Below are positions 1-7,259 of a stretch of DNA of 19,636 bases, piece after piece. The stretch lies in the NCBI GenBank assembly GCA_023411715.1, contig JAEYOM010000137.1, positions 1 through 19,636 of the forward strand, given 5' to 3'. Numbering within the stretch: position 1 is the stretch's first letter; every line of letters begins with the position of its first letter. Under the pieces are notes generated by a model, which was not told where the DNA came from, did no database searches, and saw nothing but the letters and a program-made list of their open reading frames with translations. Both the position numbers and the translations under genes were made by a program. The DNA comes from Bacillota bacterium. GTDB taxonomy: Bacteria; Bacillota; Clostridia; Acetivibrionales; DTU013.

Positions 1-424
1 GATAAGCAACGGCTTTTCCGCGTACTGAGCAGCTTGCCTCATTGTATAAATAAGCTGTGCTGTTCTGATCTGCCGTCAGCTCCGCTTCATCAAAGGCATA
101 GCATGTCGCTTTGTTAGTGAGACGTGCCGCGCTGTTCTCACAAAGGATAACCGTACTTTCTCCTTTTGCAGTCGCTTTACCCTGTTTGATGATAGCTGTG
201 GCATTATCTTTTAATACAATCTCTGTTTTGCTGTCCTCTTTCAGCTTCACAATTACAAAGGATTCACCCATTACTCGAATTTGATAAAATAAAGATTGTG
301 ATATGACAACAGGGGCTTGTTTTGGCAAACACAATTCCGCAATTTTATCATGATGAACCGCACCACCTTTTATGAAGCTCTCCCACTCATCAACGGTTTT
401 AAATCTATGTATCGCTTTACCCAT
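1..424 (-). CDS. Partial beta-solenoid-like repetitive protein (3' end outside window)
   Basis: An open frame of 141 codons starts at ATG 424 and runs off the left edge without a stop. A strong Shine-Dalgarno (GGAGGTG on the minus strand, 428-435) sits 4 to 6 nt before the ATG. Residues 1-65 look like a small folded head (starts MGKAIHRFKTVDEW). From about residue 70 on there is a loose repeat of short alternating segments such as LKDNATAII, GESTVILCENSAARL and DQNSTAYLYNEASCSV. This pattern is typical of right-handed beta-solenoid proteins made of short turns, seen in some phage and surface proteins of gut bacteria. No catalytic motif is visible. It is the last gene of the left-running cluster seen here and is preceded by a terminator (441-480). 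The function is unknown; an exposed structural or adhesive role is a guess. Confidence 0.75.
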   Translation of the reverse strand, partial: MGKAIHRFKTVDEWESFIKGGAVHHDKIAELCLPKQAPVVISQSLFYQIRVMGESFVIVKLKEDSKTEIVLKDNATAIIKQGKATAKGESTVILCENSAARLTNKATCYAFDEAELTADQNSTAYLYNEASCSVRGKAVAY

Positions 425-440
425 ATGACACCTCCATGTT

Positions 441-480
441 AAAAATAAAACTGGCGCAAGGTTTAACTTTTTCTTGCACC
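441..480 (-). terminator. Rho-independent terminator after the 480-761 gene
   Basis: On the minus strand an 8-bp stem (GGTGCAAG / CTTGCGCC, one G-U pair; 473-480 and 453-460) with a 12-nt loop is followed by AG and then TTTTATTTTT (450-441). The stem begins at the last base of the preceding gene's TAG stop. The next gene's Shine-Dalgarno begins only 6 nt after the T-tract, which leaves no room for a promoter in between. Confidence 0.8.
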
Positions 481-761
481 TAAAGCTGTTTTGTCTCTTT
501 ATTCAGGCTTCTAAAAGCTATATTCAACTCTGAAAAATATCTGTTTATAATCTTATGTTTGTCAATTCTGTCGCTTATCAAGGAGTCTGAAAGCATTGCT
601 TTTTTTACTTCAACTTTTAAGCTATCAATCTCTTCAAAGGATGATACAGAGTTAATCCCTACTTGCTTGATATAGAAAAATACTGATCGTGTATAGAAGG
701 GATCATAGCCTTCGAGCTTAAATTCTCTTAAGTAAATTCTCTTCAAATCAATAACCCCCAC
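480..761 (-). CDS. Small hypothetical protein, GTG or TTG start
   Basis: A frame of about 93 codons follows the prepilin peptidase and overlaps its end. No ATG is available near the right place. A longer frame reaching 866 would lie mostly inside the peptidase gene and is not credible. The likely starts are GTG at 761 (GGGGAG 12 nt upstream) or TTG at 746, which overlaps the peptidase TGA stop and has GGGGG 7 nt upstream. The second would be translationally coupled and give 88 residues. The protein is charged and soluble, with no signal peptide or membrane segment, and I recognise no family. Recognisable stretches are YLREFKLEGYDPFYTRSVFF and SFEEIDSLKVEVKKAM, which look helical. It ends in the stem of a terminator, so it closes the pilus operon or a sub-operon. 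Confidence 0.6.
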   Translation of the reverse strand: MGVIDLKRIYLREFKLEGYDPFYTRSVFFYIKQVGINSVSSFEEIDSLKVEVKKAMLSDSLISDRIDKHKIINRYFSELNIAFRSLNKETKQL

Positions 762-1189
762 TTTATAATCACACTCCCCACGCACCCGAAAGCAATAAGC
801 GGGGCAAGAGGAATCCGGGCGTTTTTGAGCGTTTTCTTTTTCGCCAGCAAATAGACCGCCACACAAATTGCTGCTGGAACGCTCAGAACGACCGCCAAGA
901 GGCTTTTTGTGAGTCCAAGGTATAAACCTGTCCCTAACAGTAACTTGTAATCACCACCGCCCATATGCCCCAGCAAGCCCGGTATGATGAGAGGAACGGC
1001 GATAGCCAGTCCTAGGAGGTGTTCTGTAACAGATTCGCTCAAAACGGCTGCTACAGCTCCTAGAACCGCTATAATGATCGCAGTCACATTCGGTATCTCC
1101 CTTTTTTTAATGTCTATCAGTGCTGCCCAAAACAACGAATAAAAGAAAAAAGCATCCATGATGATGCTTACGTATAAAATATTTGCCAT
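743..1189 (-). CDS. Prepilin peptidase, A24 family (TadV/CpaA-like)
   Basis: A 148-residue, almost wholly hydrophobic protein. The two catalytic aspartates of the A24 aspartic peptidases are visible: D26 in ALIDIKKREIPN and D80 in GGGDYKLL, the GxGD motif. It lacks the extra N-terminal methylation domain of PilD, and the short length fits TadV/CpaA. These enzymes work in the cytoplasmic membrane, removing the leader of Flp-type pilins and pseudopilins. The likely clients are the pilin-like protein at 2985-3254 and the TadE-like proteins encoded just upstream. The gene starts 10 nt after the 1200-1682 gene, with a modest AGGGATAAGG sequence before ATG 1189. Its TGA stop overlaps the possible TTG start of the next gene. 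Confidence 0.9.
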   Translation of the reverse strand: MANILYVSIIMDAFFFYSLFWAALIDIKKREIPNVTAIIIAVLGAVAAVLSESVTEHLLGLAIAVPLIIPGLLGHMGGGDYKLLLGTGLYLGLTKSLLAVVLSVPAAICVAVYLLAKKKTLKNARIPLAPLIAFGCVGSVIIKWGLLI

Positions 1190-1199
1190 AGCCTTATCC

Positions 1200-1682
1200 C
1201 TATTCAGCTCGTGATATGAACATAAGGCGGCTGGAGGCCGATACAGGCGTCTTCCACACGATGCCTTGCACCATACCCCAAGGCATGTTCATCTCAAATG
1301 TGCCTGAAATGGTCACATACTCGTCTGTTCCGGATATATCAACGTTTGTGATACTGTACACCACACTATCATCCTTAAGCAGCTCATACCCGTCACCATG
1401 GGCGGTCAGGCCGTTGTCAACCATGTTATCAGCGATTAAGTCTTCCATCGCTTCAGGATCGACAAGGGCAACAGCGTCTTTGACCTCATAGCTGTTCAAA
1501 AACTGTTCCACGGCGCTATTCATTGATCTCTCCATCGCATGCTGCGCACCGTAATAATTCGTATAAAGAACGCTCCATGTAAACACGCCCAAAGCGATAA
1601 AAATAATTACCGTAAAGAGTATGATTGACAAGAACGTCATGTTGCCATCTTTAGATTTTAGGAACATCTTCAGCGAGAACAT
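1200..1682 (-). CDS. TadE/TadF-like pseudopilin-type membrane protein
   Basis: 160 residues. The start at ATG 1682 is chosen because GGAGGTG lies 9 nt upstream; a longer frame reaching 1787 begins inside the previous gene with no signal of its own. Residues 1-15 are basic (MFSLKMFLKSKDGN), followed by one strong membrane helix (about 17-40, FLSIILFTVIIFIALGVFTW) and an extracytoplasmic domain of about 115 residues. This is the build of TadE/TadF minor pseudopilins. DGNMTF before the helix resembles a type III signal peptide, but the usual Glu is absent. It lies between the small membrane peptide and the prepilin peptidase. The assignment rests on topology and position, not on a sequence signature. 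Confidence 0.65.
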   Translation of the reverse strand: MFSLKMFLKSKDGNMTFLSIILFTVIIFIALGVFTWSVLYTNYYGAQHAMERSMNSAVEQFLNSYEVKDAVALVDPEAMEDLIADNMVDNGLTAHGDGYELLKDDSVVYSITNVDISGTDEYVTISGTFEMNMPWGMVQGIVWKTPVSASSRLMFISRAE

Positions 1683-1756
1683 TTCCAGTGCACCTCCATC
1701 ATATAAACAGCGATAGTAGCGATCACAACAAACACAATTATAGATATGAAGTTCAT
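1670..1756 (-). CDS. 28-residue single-span membrane peptide
   Basis: A short frame of 28 codons (begins MNFISIIVFVVIATIAVYMM) starts at ATG 1756, which overlaps the TGA stop of the preceding gene by 4 nt (ATGA). It has its own Shine-Dalgarno, GGAGGTG, at the right distance. It ends at TGA 1672-1670, so it overlaps the start of the next gene (1682) by 13 nt. Residues 2-20 form one hydrophobic helix followed by a short charged tail (EVHWKCSR). The initiation region is an almost exact copy of the one for the following gene (17 of 18 bases, 1754-1771 and 1680-1697), which argues for real translation. No family is recognised. It may be a small pilus-assembly membrane subunit or a leader that couples translation of the neighbours. 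Confidence 0.6.
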   Translation of the reverse strand: MNFISIIVFVVIATIAVYMMEVHWKCSR

Positions 1757-2184
1757 TTCCAGTACACCTCCGATACACCTGATGCATCAGCCCTTAACGT
1801 GAGAGTTATCTGAATAGGCGGCCCGAACGTCGGCTGCATGATGGTTATGGGCACATCCTTCGTGAGAATTACAGTAAAAGTACTTTTAAGCTGAATGGTG
1901 CGGTCAATTTCGTTGTGATAGTCAACCTCCCATTCAACGCTATCCGGCACCATGTTGGATGAGTTGTATAGAACTTCTTCGACTTCTTCGTCCACACACC
2001 CGGTTACCTCAACCACGCGCGCGGCCATCCGGGCAGTCTGATTCAATTCTTGTGCCAGCGAGAACGCTGGAAACAATGTGACCATAACTGCCGTAATGAT
2101 GATTAATATCATCAGTCCCAAAATGACATCCACATACATGCCGCCGGATTTATCACCAAAGAAACGCTTCATTTTTTTATTCAA
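1753..2184 (-). CDS. TadE-like / DUF4320-like pilus protein, TTG start
   Basis: 143 residues. The start is TTG 2184: GGAG of AAAGGAGAAACC lies 9 nt upstream, while the first internal ATG (2172) is too far away. A basic N-terminus (MNKKMKRFFGDKSG) leads into GMYVDVILGLMILIIITAVM, one membrane helix, and then a beta-rich extracytoplasmic domain of about 105 residues (e.g. TFTVILTKDVPITIMQPTF). The build matches TadE-type minor pilins and the DUF4320 proteins found with Tad genes in Clostridia; the DUF label is from memory. Residues 15-20 (GMYVDV) resemble GLFTDV in the small pilin-like protein, so both may be cut by the prepilin peptidase. It is preceded by a strong hairpin (2218-2258) and overlaps the next small gene by 4 nt. 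Confidence 0.75.
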   Translation of the reverse strand: MNKKMKRFFGDKSGGMYVDVILGLMILIIITAVMVTLFPAFSLAQELNQTARMAARVVEVTGCVDEEVEEVLYNSSNMVPDSVEWEVDYHNEIDRTIQLKSTFTVILTKDVPITIMQPTFGPPIQITLTLRADASGVSEVYWK

Positions 2185-2217
2185 TGCCGGTTTCTCCTTT
2201 CATCTTAAACTGAAAAT

Positions 2218-2258
2218 AAAAAAAGGGTTTAAAGCTGCCAGTGGTGGCTGGCAGCTTT
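2218..2258 (-). terminator. Strong hairpin with delayed T-tract between YodL and TadE-like genes
   Basis: A perfect 11-bp stem, AAAGCTGCCAG / CTGGCAGCTTT (2258-2248 and 2241-2231), with a 6-nt loop. It is followed after AAACCC by TTTTTTT, then A and TTTT. The 6-nt gap before the T-tract is unusual for an intrinsic terminator, so it may terminate only partly or act as an RNA processing or stability element. The next Shine-Dalgarno begins about 20 nt further on. Confidence 0.65.
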
Positions 2259-2267
2259 GTAAATTAG

Positions 2268-2966
2268 TTATCTGTCCAATTCCAATCCGTCTTTTTGACG
2301 TCTCGGCTCCTCATGTTTGGTGCTCTCAGCCTCATAGACAGATGGCTCCTTCAACGGTAGGAAACTCGGCAGCTCCTCAAAACCCATGCTGTCAACATAG
2401 TGGCATGACACAACCCCGTTCTGTTTGAGCGCAATAATATCACTCACAGATAAGCTATGTCCCCTAAAATCATTCGGACGGCTGATGTTGAAAAGATAAT
2501 ATAGCACGTCCAGCTTGTCCGATGTGAACCCCGTGGCTTTCAGCTGATTCATATATACCAAGTTGTAGTTTTCGCGCTTAACCGTGCGGCCACTTTCCTG
2601 CACATAACTCAGAGAAGAAAAGCGTAGATCATGGAGATCTTCGTCGTTCTTGAGCTGAAATATAGCGTATGCATCGTCAGGACTGTTTTGAAATTGCTCA
2701 AGAAGTCCTTGCTGTTTCTGCACTATCAAACAGTCTAAAAGTTTCAATGCTCTCATACTGTTTGAGTCTTTTTCTCTGACTATACCCGCCAGCCAGTCTT
2801 CAAGATGAACAACATTACCGCTATGTATACTAGCGGTTATTTCTGCAAGAGCCACTTCTCTATCGTCACAAGCATCATTGTATCCATATGTATCATAGTC
2901 GTAGGAAAACTCGTCGATAGCCGCTGCAAGGTCTTCAATTGTGGCTGGTTCTGCAATAGTTGACAT
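2268..2966 (-). CDS. YodL-domain protein inside the pilus operon
   Basis: 232 residues, start ATG 2966 with GGAG 9 nt upstream. Residues about 97-203 match what I know of the YodL-like domain of clostridial mobile-element proteins: DDAYAIFQLKNDEDLHDLRF, then FNISRPNDFRGHSLSVSDI and HYVDSMGFEELPSFL. The N-terminal 90 residues are helical and acidic (IEDLAAAIDEFSYDYDTYGY) and could be a second small domain. There is no signal peptide, membrane helix or catalytic motif, so it is probably cytoplasmic. YodL domains usually occur in large multi-domain proteins of conjugative elements and phages; here the domain is nearly alone and lies between the pilin-like gene and the TadE-like gene. Its function is unknown. 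Its place implies co-expression with the pilus, not necessarily a role in it. Confidence 0.75.
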   Translation of the reverse strand: MSTIAEPATIEDLAAAIDEFSYDYDTYGYNDACDDREVALAEITASIHSGNVVHLEDWLAGIVREKDSNSMRALKLLDCLIVQKQQGLLEQFQNSPDDAYAIFQLKNDEDLHDLRFSSLSYVQESGRTVKRENYNLVYMNQLKATGFTSDKLDVLYYLFNISRPNDFRGHSLSVSDIIALKQNGVVSCHYVDSMGFEELPSFLPLKEPSVYEAESTKHEEPRRQKDGLELDR

Positions 2967-2984
2967 TTAACTTAGCTCCTTTCA

Positions 2985-3254
2985 TTAATTGCCGTCAAAC
3001 ATGTCAATGCCGTCGATTCCGTCCTGCACCTTTTCCATGACACCAGTGATGATGTTGGGGAAAAACAACTGTATGACACCGTATACAATTGCGCCCACAA
3101 CCACCACGATGACAACAACAAAAACGACATCCGTGAATAAGCCCTCGCCTGAACGTTGCTTCAGGAACGATTTGGCCTGAGTCTTTTTGGATGAAATGAA
3201 ATTTTTCATCCTTATTGCTTTTTCTTCTGCTTTCTTGCTTAATGATTTGAACAT
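2985..3254 (-). CDS. Small Flp-type pilin-like protein (DUF6133-like)
   Basis: 89 residues with start ATG 3254 and AAGGAG at a good distance. The first 35 residues are highly basic (KKAEEKAIRMKNFISSKK), then SGEGLFTDVVFV begins one long hydrophobic helix (about 42-66, rich in Val), followed by a short acidic tail (DGIDGIDMFDGN). A basic leader, a G-x-x-x-D motif and a single helix are what one expects of a small Flp/Tad major pilin, and the protein resembles the DUF6133 family seen in such clusters (family name from memory). Position supports this: it directly follows TadC and sits in the same run as the prepilin peptidase. The leader is longer than in Proteobacterial Flp proteins, and Asp replaces the usual Glu. 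Confidence 0.7.
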   Translation of the reverse strand: MFKSLSKKAEEKAIRMKNFISSKKTQAKSFLKQRSGEGLFTDVVFVVVIVVVVGAIVYGVIQLFFPNIITGVMEKVQDGIDGIDMFDGN

Positions 3255-3290
3255 AATTTTTCTCCTTATATATTTTTTATTTTAGACTGT

Positions 3291-4178
3291 TTACATGACG
3301 CCTGTTTCGCCGAGAGTCCGAACCACCATGACGATCAATGGCACAAGCATCAATATGACCATCCCAAAAACCATGATCACGCTTGCCAATCTCACCTTGC
3401 CCGGGCGTTTATCGATCTCTCTGCGCAACTGTTCCCGCTGTCGGGAACGAAATTCTTTTTCCAAAACGATCAGCGTTGTCCTTTGATCGATGCCGCGAGT
3501 AATGCCAATCAACGTTGACACCAGTGTTGTGATCTGTGGAATAGCGAGGGTTCTGTCAAATTCGCGCAGGGCATCTTCGGCATTGCCTGTTTTCATATTG
3601 AAAATCAATCGATCCAACGCCTTGCCCAATGCGGATCCGGCCACTCGTTTATACCGCTCAAAAAACTTAAGAAGGTCATTCGTCTCGCTCAAGGTATAAT
3701 TGAGCGTCTCAACCATACGGGGCAGCTCCGCTTCAATGTCTTGATTCACCTTCGCGATATGATCCTTTAATTTGCCGCTGTTCTTCCGATAGAACATAAA
3801 GGCTAATAAGATAAGCAGGATGGTGATAAACGGCATTCCCAAAGGTACAAACAAAAAACCTGCCGCACCGATCCATACCGATTTTGACAGGTTTTCGCTG
3901 ATATAAAGCTCCGGCGATTTTTTAATGTCAGCCCGTTGCAGGTCGCTTTTCCATCGTCGCCTTTTGTATTCTGAAATACGGATCGTCTTTGAAATCACCT
4001 TTGCCAACGGGAGAACAAGCTTTTCGTGCATCTTCTGTTTAAAAGTACTTTTGCCGAAAAGCTGCCTGAATACCGTTTTCGTATTTCCTGATGGTAATAC
4101 GAGAATAAAACCTGATATGTGATACAGCCCCAATGTAAGCAATATCGCGCCAAAAAGCAGCAGAATGTATATTGCCAT
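3291..4178 (-). CDS. TadC-like type II/IV pilus platform protein
   Basis: 295 residues with AGGAGG 7 nt before ATG 4178. There is an N-terminal membrane helix (2-25), a basic cytoplasmic loop (about 40-100), a central pair of helices (about 106-130), a helical cytoplasmic domain (NQDIEAELPRMVETLNYTLS to TTLIVLEKEFRSRQREQLRR), and a C-terminal helix (about 262-285). This is the T2SSF/GspF fold of TadC, the inner-membrane platform that turns ATPase movement into pilin insertion. It follows the TadB-like gene by 11 nt, and TadB and TadC normally occur as such a pair. Assignment as TadC, not a second TadB, is by order. Confidence 0.85.
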   Translation of the reverse strand: MAIYILLLFGAILLTLGLYHISGFILVLPSGNTKTVFRQLFGKSTFKQKMHEKLVLPLAKVISKTIRISEYKRRRWKSDLQRADIKKSPELYISENLSKSVWIGAAGFLFVPLGMPFITILLILLAFMFYRKNSGKLKDHIAKVNQDIEAELPRMVETLNYTLSETNDLLKFFERYKRVAGSALGKALDRLIFNMKTGNAEDALREFDRTLAIPQITTLVSTLIGITRGIDQRTTLIVLEKEFRSRQREQLRREIDKRPGKVRLASVIMVFGMVILMLVPLIVMVVRTLGETGVM

Positions 4179-4189
4179 GTTGATTCCTC

Positions 4190-5110
4190 CTAATCCGCAT
4201 CAATCGGCCTGTTGGTAATGACAACACCGATTGTGCAAAGAAATATTATAAGAAGCACGACCGACAATGAGATCTTACCAGCCACTGTGTTCATCAACGC
4301 ATCAAACCATCCTGGCATTATCATGGCCATGATGGGAATCATGCCAAGAATAATCACAACCATAAGCCCATAGTCTGTGTACATCCTGCGCATGGCCGTA
4401 TCCGTTTCCATCTGTATCTGACGGTATTCACTCAGGCGCTCCACAATGCTGGGCATGGTGTACCTTATTTCACGGTCTGATTGGCTGATCCGCGCCGCTG
4501 CGCACCATTCCTTGAAATGACGACGGTCTACACGGTTTTCCATGTTATATAGAGCCTGTACCACGTTGCTGTCGATCATTTCAACTTCAACGAGAAATTT
4601 ACGGAATATATCGTCCATCGGGGCGGGAATGGCCTTCAGTGACGATTTAACCGAATCGATCAGATCTCCCGACTGTACGTATGCGCTGGTGACCGCTGAC
4701 AGGGCCGTTTCAATGGATTCATTAAGGTTCCGTATATAAATGCCTGTTTTAAGCTGAATATATATGACTGGAATAACGGCCATGCCCAATGCCAAAACGA
4801 TTGCGGCCATGATATTGTCTATAGCCGTGCCGATCAACACACCGGCAACGGCCAACAGCACTGAGCTTAGCTGATACCGCCTTAAATCTCCGCCCATGTT
4901 TGTCGATTCAAGCATTTCTTTGCTATTGCTGAACATTTGCCGCAGTCTCGATGGCGGTTTCCCAATAATTCTGTTGATACGATCTTTCATTGCCCTTCTT
5001 TTCTGCCACGGTTTCATCAGTAAGTTGATAAAGTTAACCGGGTCAACACGGAATATGAGGAACAATCCAAGAATCATAAGTATCGCGCCCAGCACCTTAA
5101 ACTGCATCAT
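4190..5110 (-). CDS. TadB-like type II/IV pilus platform protein
   Basis: 306 residues. ATG 5110 is chosen because AAAGGAG lies 9 nt upstream and the ATG overlaps the TGA of the ATPase gene by 4 nt. A longer frame reaching 5155 would start inside that gene. Membrane helices are at about 4-21, 83-122 (two), 245-265 and 272-297. Between them is the helical cytoplasmic T2SSF domain (LNESIETALSAVTSAYVQSG, EVEMIDSNVVQALYNMENRV). The role is pilus inner-membrane platform, partner of the CpaF ATPase and the TadC-like protein. The repeated Met-rich segment (MVVIILGMIPIMAMIMPGWF) is a normal T2SSF membrane helix. Tight coupling to the ATPase gene implies matched amounts. Confidence 0.85.
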   Translation of the reverse strand: MMQFKVLGAILMILGLFLIFRVDPVNFINLLMKPWQKRRAMKDRINRIIGKPPSRLRQMFSNSKEMLESTNMGGDLRRYQLSSVLLAVAGVLIGTAIDNIMAAIVLALGMAVIPVIYIQLKTGIYIRNLNESIETALSAVTSAYVQSGDLIDSVKSSLKAIPAPMDDIFRKFLVEVEMIDSNVVQALYNMENRVDRRHFKEWCAAARISQSDREIRYTMPSIVERLSEYRQIQMETDTAMRRMYTDYGLMVVIILGMIPIMAMIMPGWFDALMNTVAGKISLSVVLLIIFLCTIGVVITNRPIDAD

Positions 5111-6507
5111 ATCGCTTCTCTCCTTTCTGTATTTTTGAAAAAGTCTTTCGAGCAAAACCGCAACAGCGTTTTTTTATTAACGCCATCATCTAAAAGCTGC
5201 TGCGCCAAGCAATCGGATATCCTACCCTCTTGTAAGTACTGCTGTTTTTCAATATCAAACCGATAAAGCGTATTCGCACGTATAACGCCATCTACAAGGC
5301 CGGTTGCTTCAACAATTTCCATGATTCTGCGCGTACCGTCTGCCATCTGCTTCTTGAATACCATGATCGGAAAAGCTTCAGCAACAAAACCCATAAGGAT
5401 ATGAGTGGATATATTAGTTCCCGACATCTGGCACATCGAAAGTATGCGGCCATAAGCCTTACGTGCGGAATTTGCATGAAGACTTGTCACGACCACATGA
5501 CCCGTTCGGGCGGCTTCTTGCGCTACCATAGCTTCCGCACCGCGCATTTCAGCCACTGCGATAATGTCAGGAGAAAATCTCAACGACTTTCTTAAAAGGT
5601 CGTTCATATCTATATCGGCTTTTTCTAAATCACTTGGACGTGTACAAGTATGAATGACTCGGTTTTGAGCATTCCCGTTTTTGTCTTCATTGAACAAATC
5701 TAACTCGCGCGTTTCCTCTATGGTGTAAATACGTTTGCTGGTATCAACATTGTTCAGCAAAAAAGCAATATCTGTTGTTTTGCCGCTGCCTGTCTTACCC
5801 GCAATACCGACTGAAACACCGTGATTAACGCAAAGCGTCAGAAAATCCAGCATATCAGGGGTAGCTGTATGCCAATCGACAAGCTGCCCTTTTGTTACTT
5901 TTGCCATACGCTGGCGACGGATAGAGAACACCACGCCGCTGCGCCTATCTGCAACAGGCGGAATCATAGCCGAAACACGGATACCCTCGGTGATGAAGCT
6001 GTCCACAATTGGATTTGTTTCATCCAGTATTAAACCGCCAATTCTCACCATTTTACGCATTGTATCAGCTGCTTGCTGGGGAGACAAAAAACGCTCCGGT
6101 ATTTTACGCCAGCCAGAGCGCGTTACAACCTCAATATCCCACGATGAGTTACCGTTGATCTCTTCAACGTCCGGGTCGTTGATGTACTTTTCTAAAAATC
6201 CCAACCCGGCCATATCATCGAAGAGCCTGTTTGTGATCTTCTCGCTGTCTTGACCATCCAGCTTAAAATTAGAATCTTTGACAAAACTGTTGATCAAACG
6301 GCGAACAACTTCACTGGCTTCAGGATCGGTAATAACCGCCGATAATTCATCGCTGTGCTCTGCACTGATGTGTTCTCTTGTTTTTTCAAGGATGTCCTCA
6401 TAGGTGATAGAGCTGGGAGTAGCATCTTTTCGGTCGTCTGACCGATAAAAATATTCACTCAACGTTTCACAGCTATTGTTTTTATCAGGTTCATTATTCA
6501 TGGTCAT
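5107..6507 (-). CDS. Pilus assembly ATPase, CpaF/TadA family
   Basis: 466 residues, the usual length for the family. Motifs of secretion ATPases appear in order: Walker A AGKTGSGKTT (236-245), Asp box IEETRELDL (263-271), Walker B DIIAVAEMRG (314-323) and His box GHVVVTSLHA (336-345). The N-terminal 200 residues hold the conserved head (LGFLEKYINDPDVEEINGNS, FITEGIRVSAMIPPVADRRS). It is the hexameric cytoplasmic motor that drives Flp/Tad pilus extension. ATG 6507 has GGAG about 10 nt upstream and overlaps the CpaE-like gene by 14 nt; the ATG at 6501 is a possible alternative start. A VirB11-type role in conjugation is conceivable because the families are related, but the neighbouring TadB, TadC, CpaB and CpaE homologues point to Tad. 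Confidence 0.93.
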   Translation of the reverse strand: MTMNNEPDKNNSCETLSEYFYRSDDRKDATPSSITYEDILEKTREHISAEHSDELSAVITDPEASEVVRRLINSFVKDSNFKLDGQDSEKITNRLFDDMAGLGFLEKYINDPDVEEINGNSSWDIEVVTRSGWRKIPERFLSPQQAADTMRKMVRIGGLILDETNPIVDSFITEGIRVSAMIPPVADRRSGVVFSIRRQRMAKVTKGQLVDWHTATPDMLDFLTLCVNHGVSVGIAGKTGSGKTTDIAFLLNNVDTSKRIYTIEETRELDLFNEDKNGNAQNRVIHTCTRPSDLEKADIDMNDLLRKSLRFSPDIIAVAEMRGAEAMVAQEAARTGHVVVTSLHANSARKAYGRILSMCQMSGTNISTHILMGFVAEAFPIMVFKKQMADGTRRIMEIVEATGLVDGVIRANTLYRFDIEKQQYLQEGRISDCLAQQLLDDGVNKKTLLRFCSKDFFKNTERREAI

Positions 6508-7249
6508 TTAATTCACTCTCCAATACCTTCTCAATGTCAGTAATAAAGCGCCGCTGCCAAAGCTTGCCCTGACGATCACAACTGCATGACGCAAACTGGC
6601 CTTGACCGTCCACTTCGTTAATACTTTGGCTATATGGCAGAATAGCGGATAATTTAATCCCGGCCATCTTTTCATATTCTGCGAGAGCATGATGCTTTTG
6701 CACCGCATTGCCAATATGTAATATCGAACCGGGTCGTTCGCTTCTTTTCTTGGAAAGATGGGCTTTAACACCTAAGTACCAACACACATTTTTTGTATCC
6801 GGCGTGTGCACCAGCAGGAAACAGTCTGCCGCATCCAACGCAACCGCTAGAAAAGGATCACCTCTTTGGCCGGAGCAATCGAGGATGATCACATCCGCGA
6901 TAACCTGACAGGCAGATACAAAGGAAGCGGCCTGACTGTATTGCCGCATACCGATTTCATATGAAAGGTAATGATCGTCTTTTTTAAGCCCCGCATAGAA
7001 AAGTTTTGATCCTTCGTGATGCTGATGAAAATACACTTGAGCGTCACGCACCTGCGGTGCTGCGAATATCGCGCCCAGCGACGCCTTTTTGTTATCCAGC
7101 GTGCCCGGTAATCTTGGCGGAAGTGTCGGCTGAGTCATGTCCGTATCAGCCACAACGGTCAATTTACCGCGCCTCGCGTAATGTCGGCCAATCTCATTAG
7201 CAATTATGCTTTTACCCGTCCCTGAGCGGCCCCATACTGCAATAATCAT
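6494..7249 (-). CDS. CpaE/TadZ-like P-loop ATPase
   Basis: 251 residues with AAGGAGG 5 nt before ATG 7249. It has a MinD/ParA-like fold: P-loop GRSGTGKS (7-14), VVADTDMTQPTLPPRL (32-47) holding the Walker A' Asp, and VIILDCSGQ (120-128) as Walker B. The deviant Walker A is changed: Arg8 stands where the signature lysine of KGGxGKS would be, and Ser9 replaces a Gly, so dimer-dependent ATP hydrolysis may be weak or different. There is no receiver domain in front, unlike CpaE of Caulobacter. In Tad systems this protein places the machine at a chosen site in the cell. It lies between the CpaB-like and CpaF genes, the standard order. Confidence 0.8.
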   Translation of the reverse strand: MIIAVWGRSGTGKSIIANEIGRHYARRGKLTVVADTDMTQPTLPPRLPGTLDNKKASLGAIFAAPQVRDAQVYFHQHHEGSKLFYAGLKKDDHYLSYEIGMRQYSQAASFVSACQVIADVIILDCSGQRGDPFLAVALDAADCFLLVHTPDTKNVCWYLGVKAHLSKKRSERPGSILHIGNAVQKHHALAEYEKMAGIKLSAILPYSQSINEVDGQGQFASCSCDRQGKLWQRRFITDIEKVLESELNDHE

Positions 7250-7259
7250 GTTATCCTCC

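Noticed and set aside
480..866. 128-codon version of the small gene, with Cys-rich N-terminus
   Set aside because: Its first 35 codons lie inside the prepilin peptidase gene, with no start signal there. The GTG/TTG starts near 746-761 are better placed.
5107..6507. VirB11 of the conjugation system instead of CpaF
   Set aside because: Related families, but the gene is flanked by CpaE-like and TadB/TadC-like genes with tight coupling, and its length and head domain fit CpaF.
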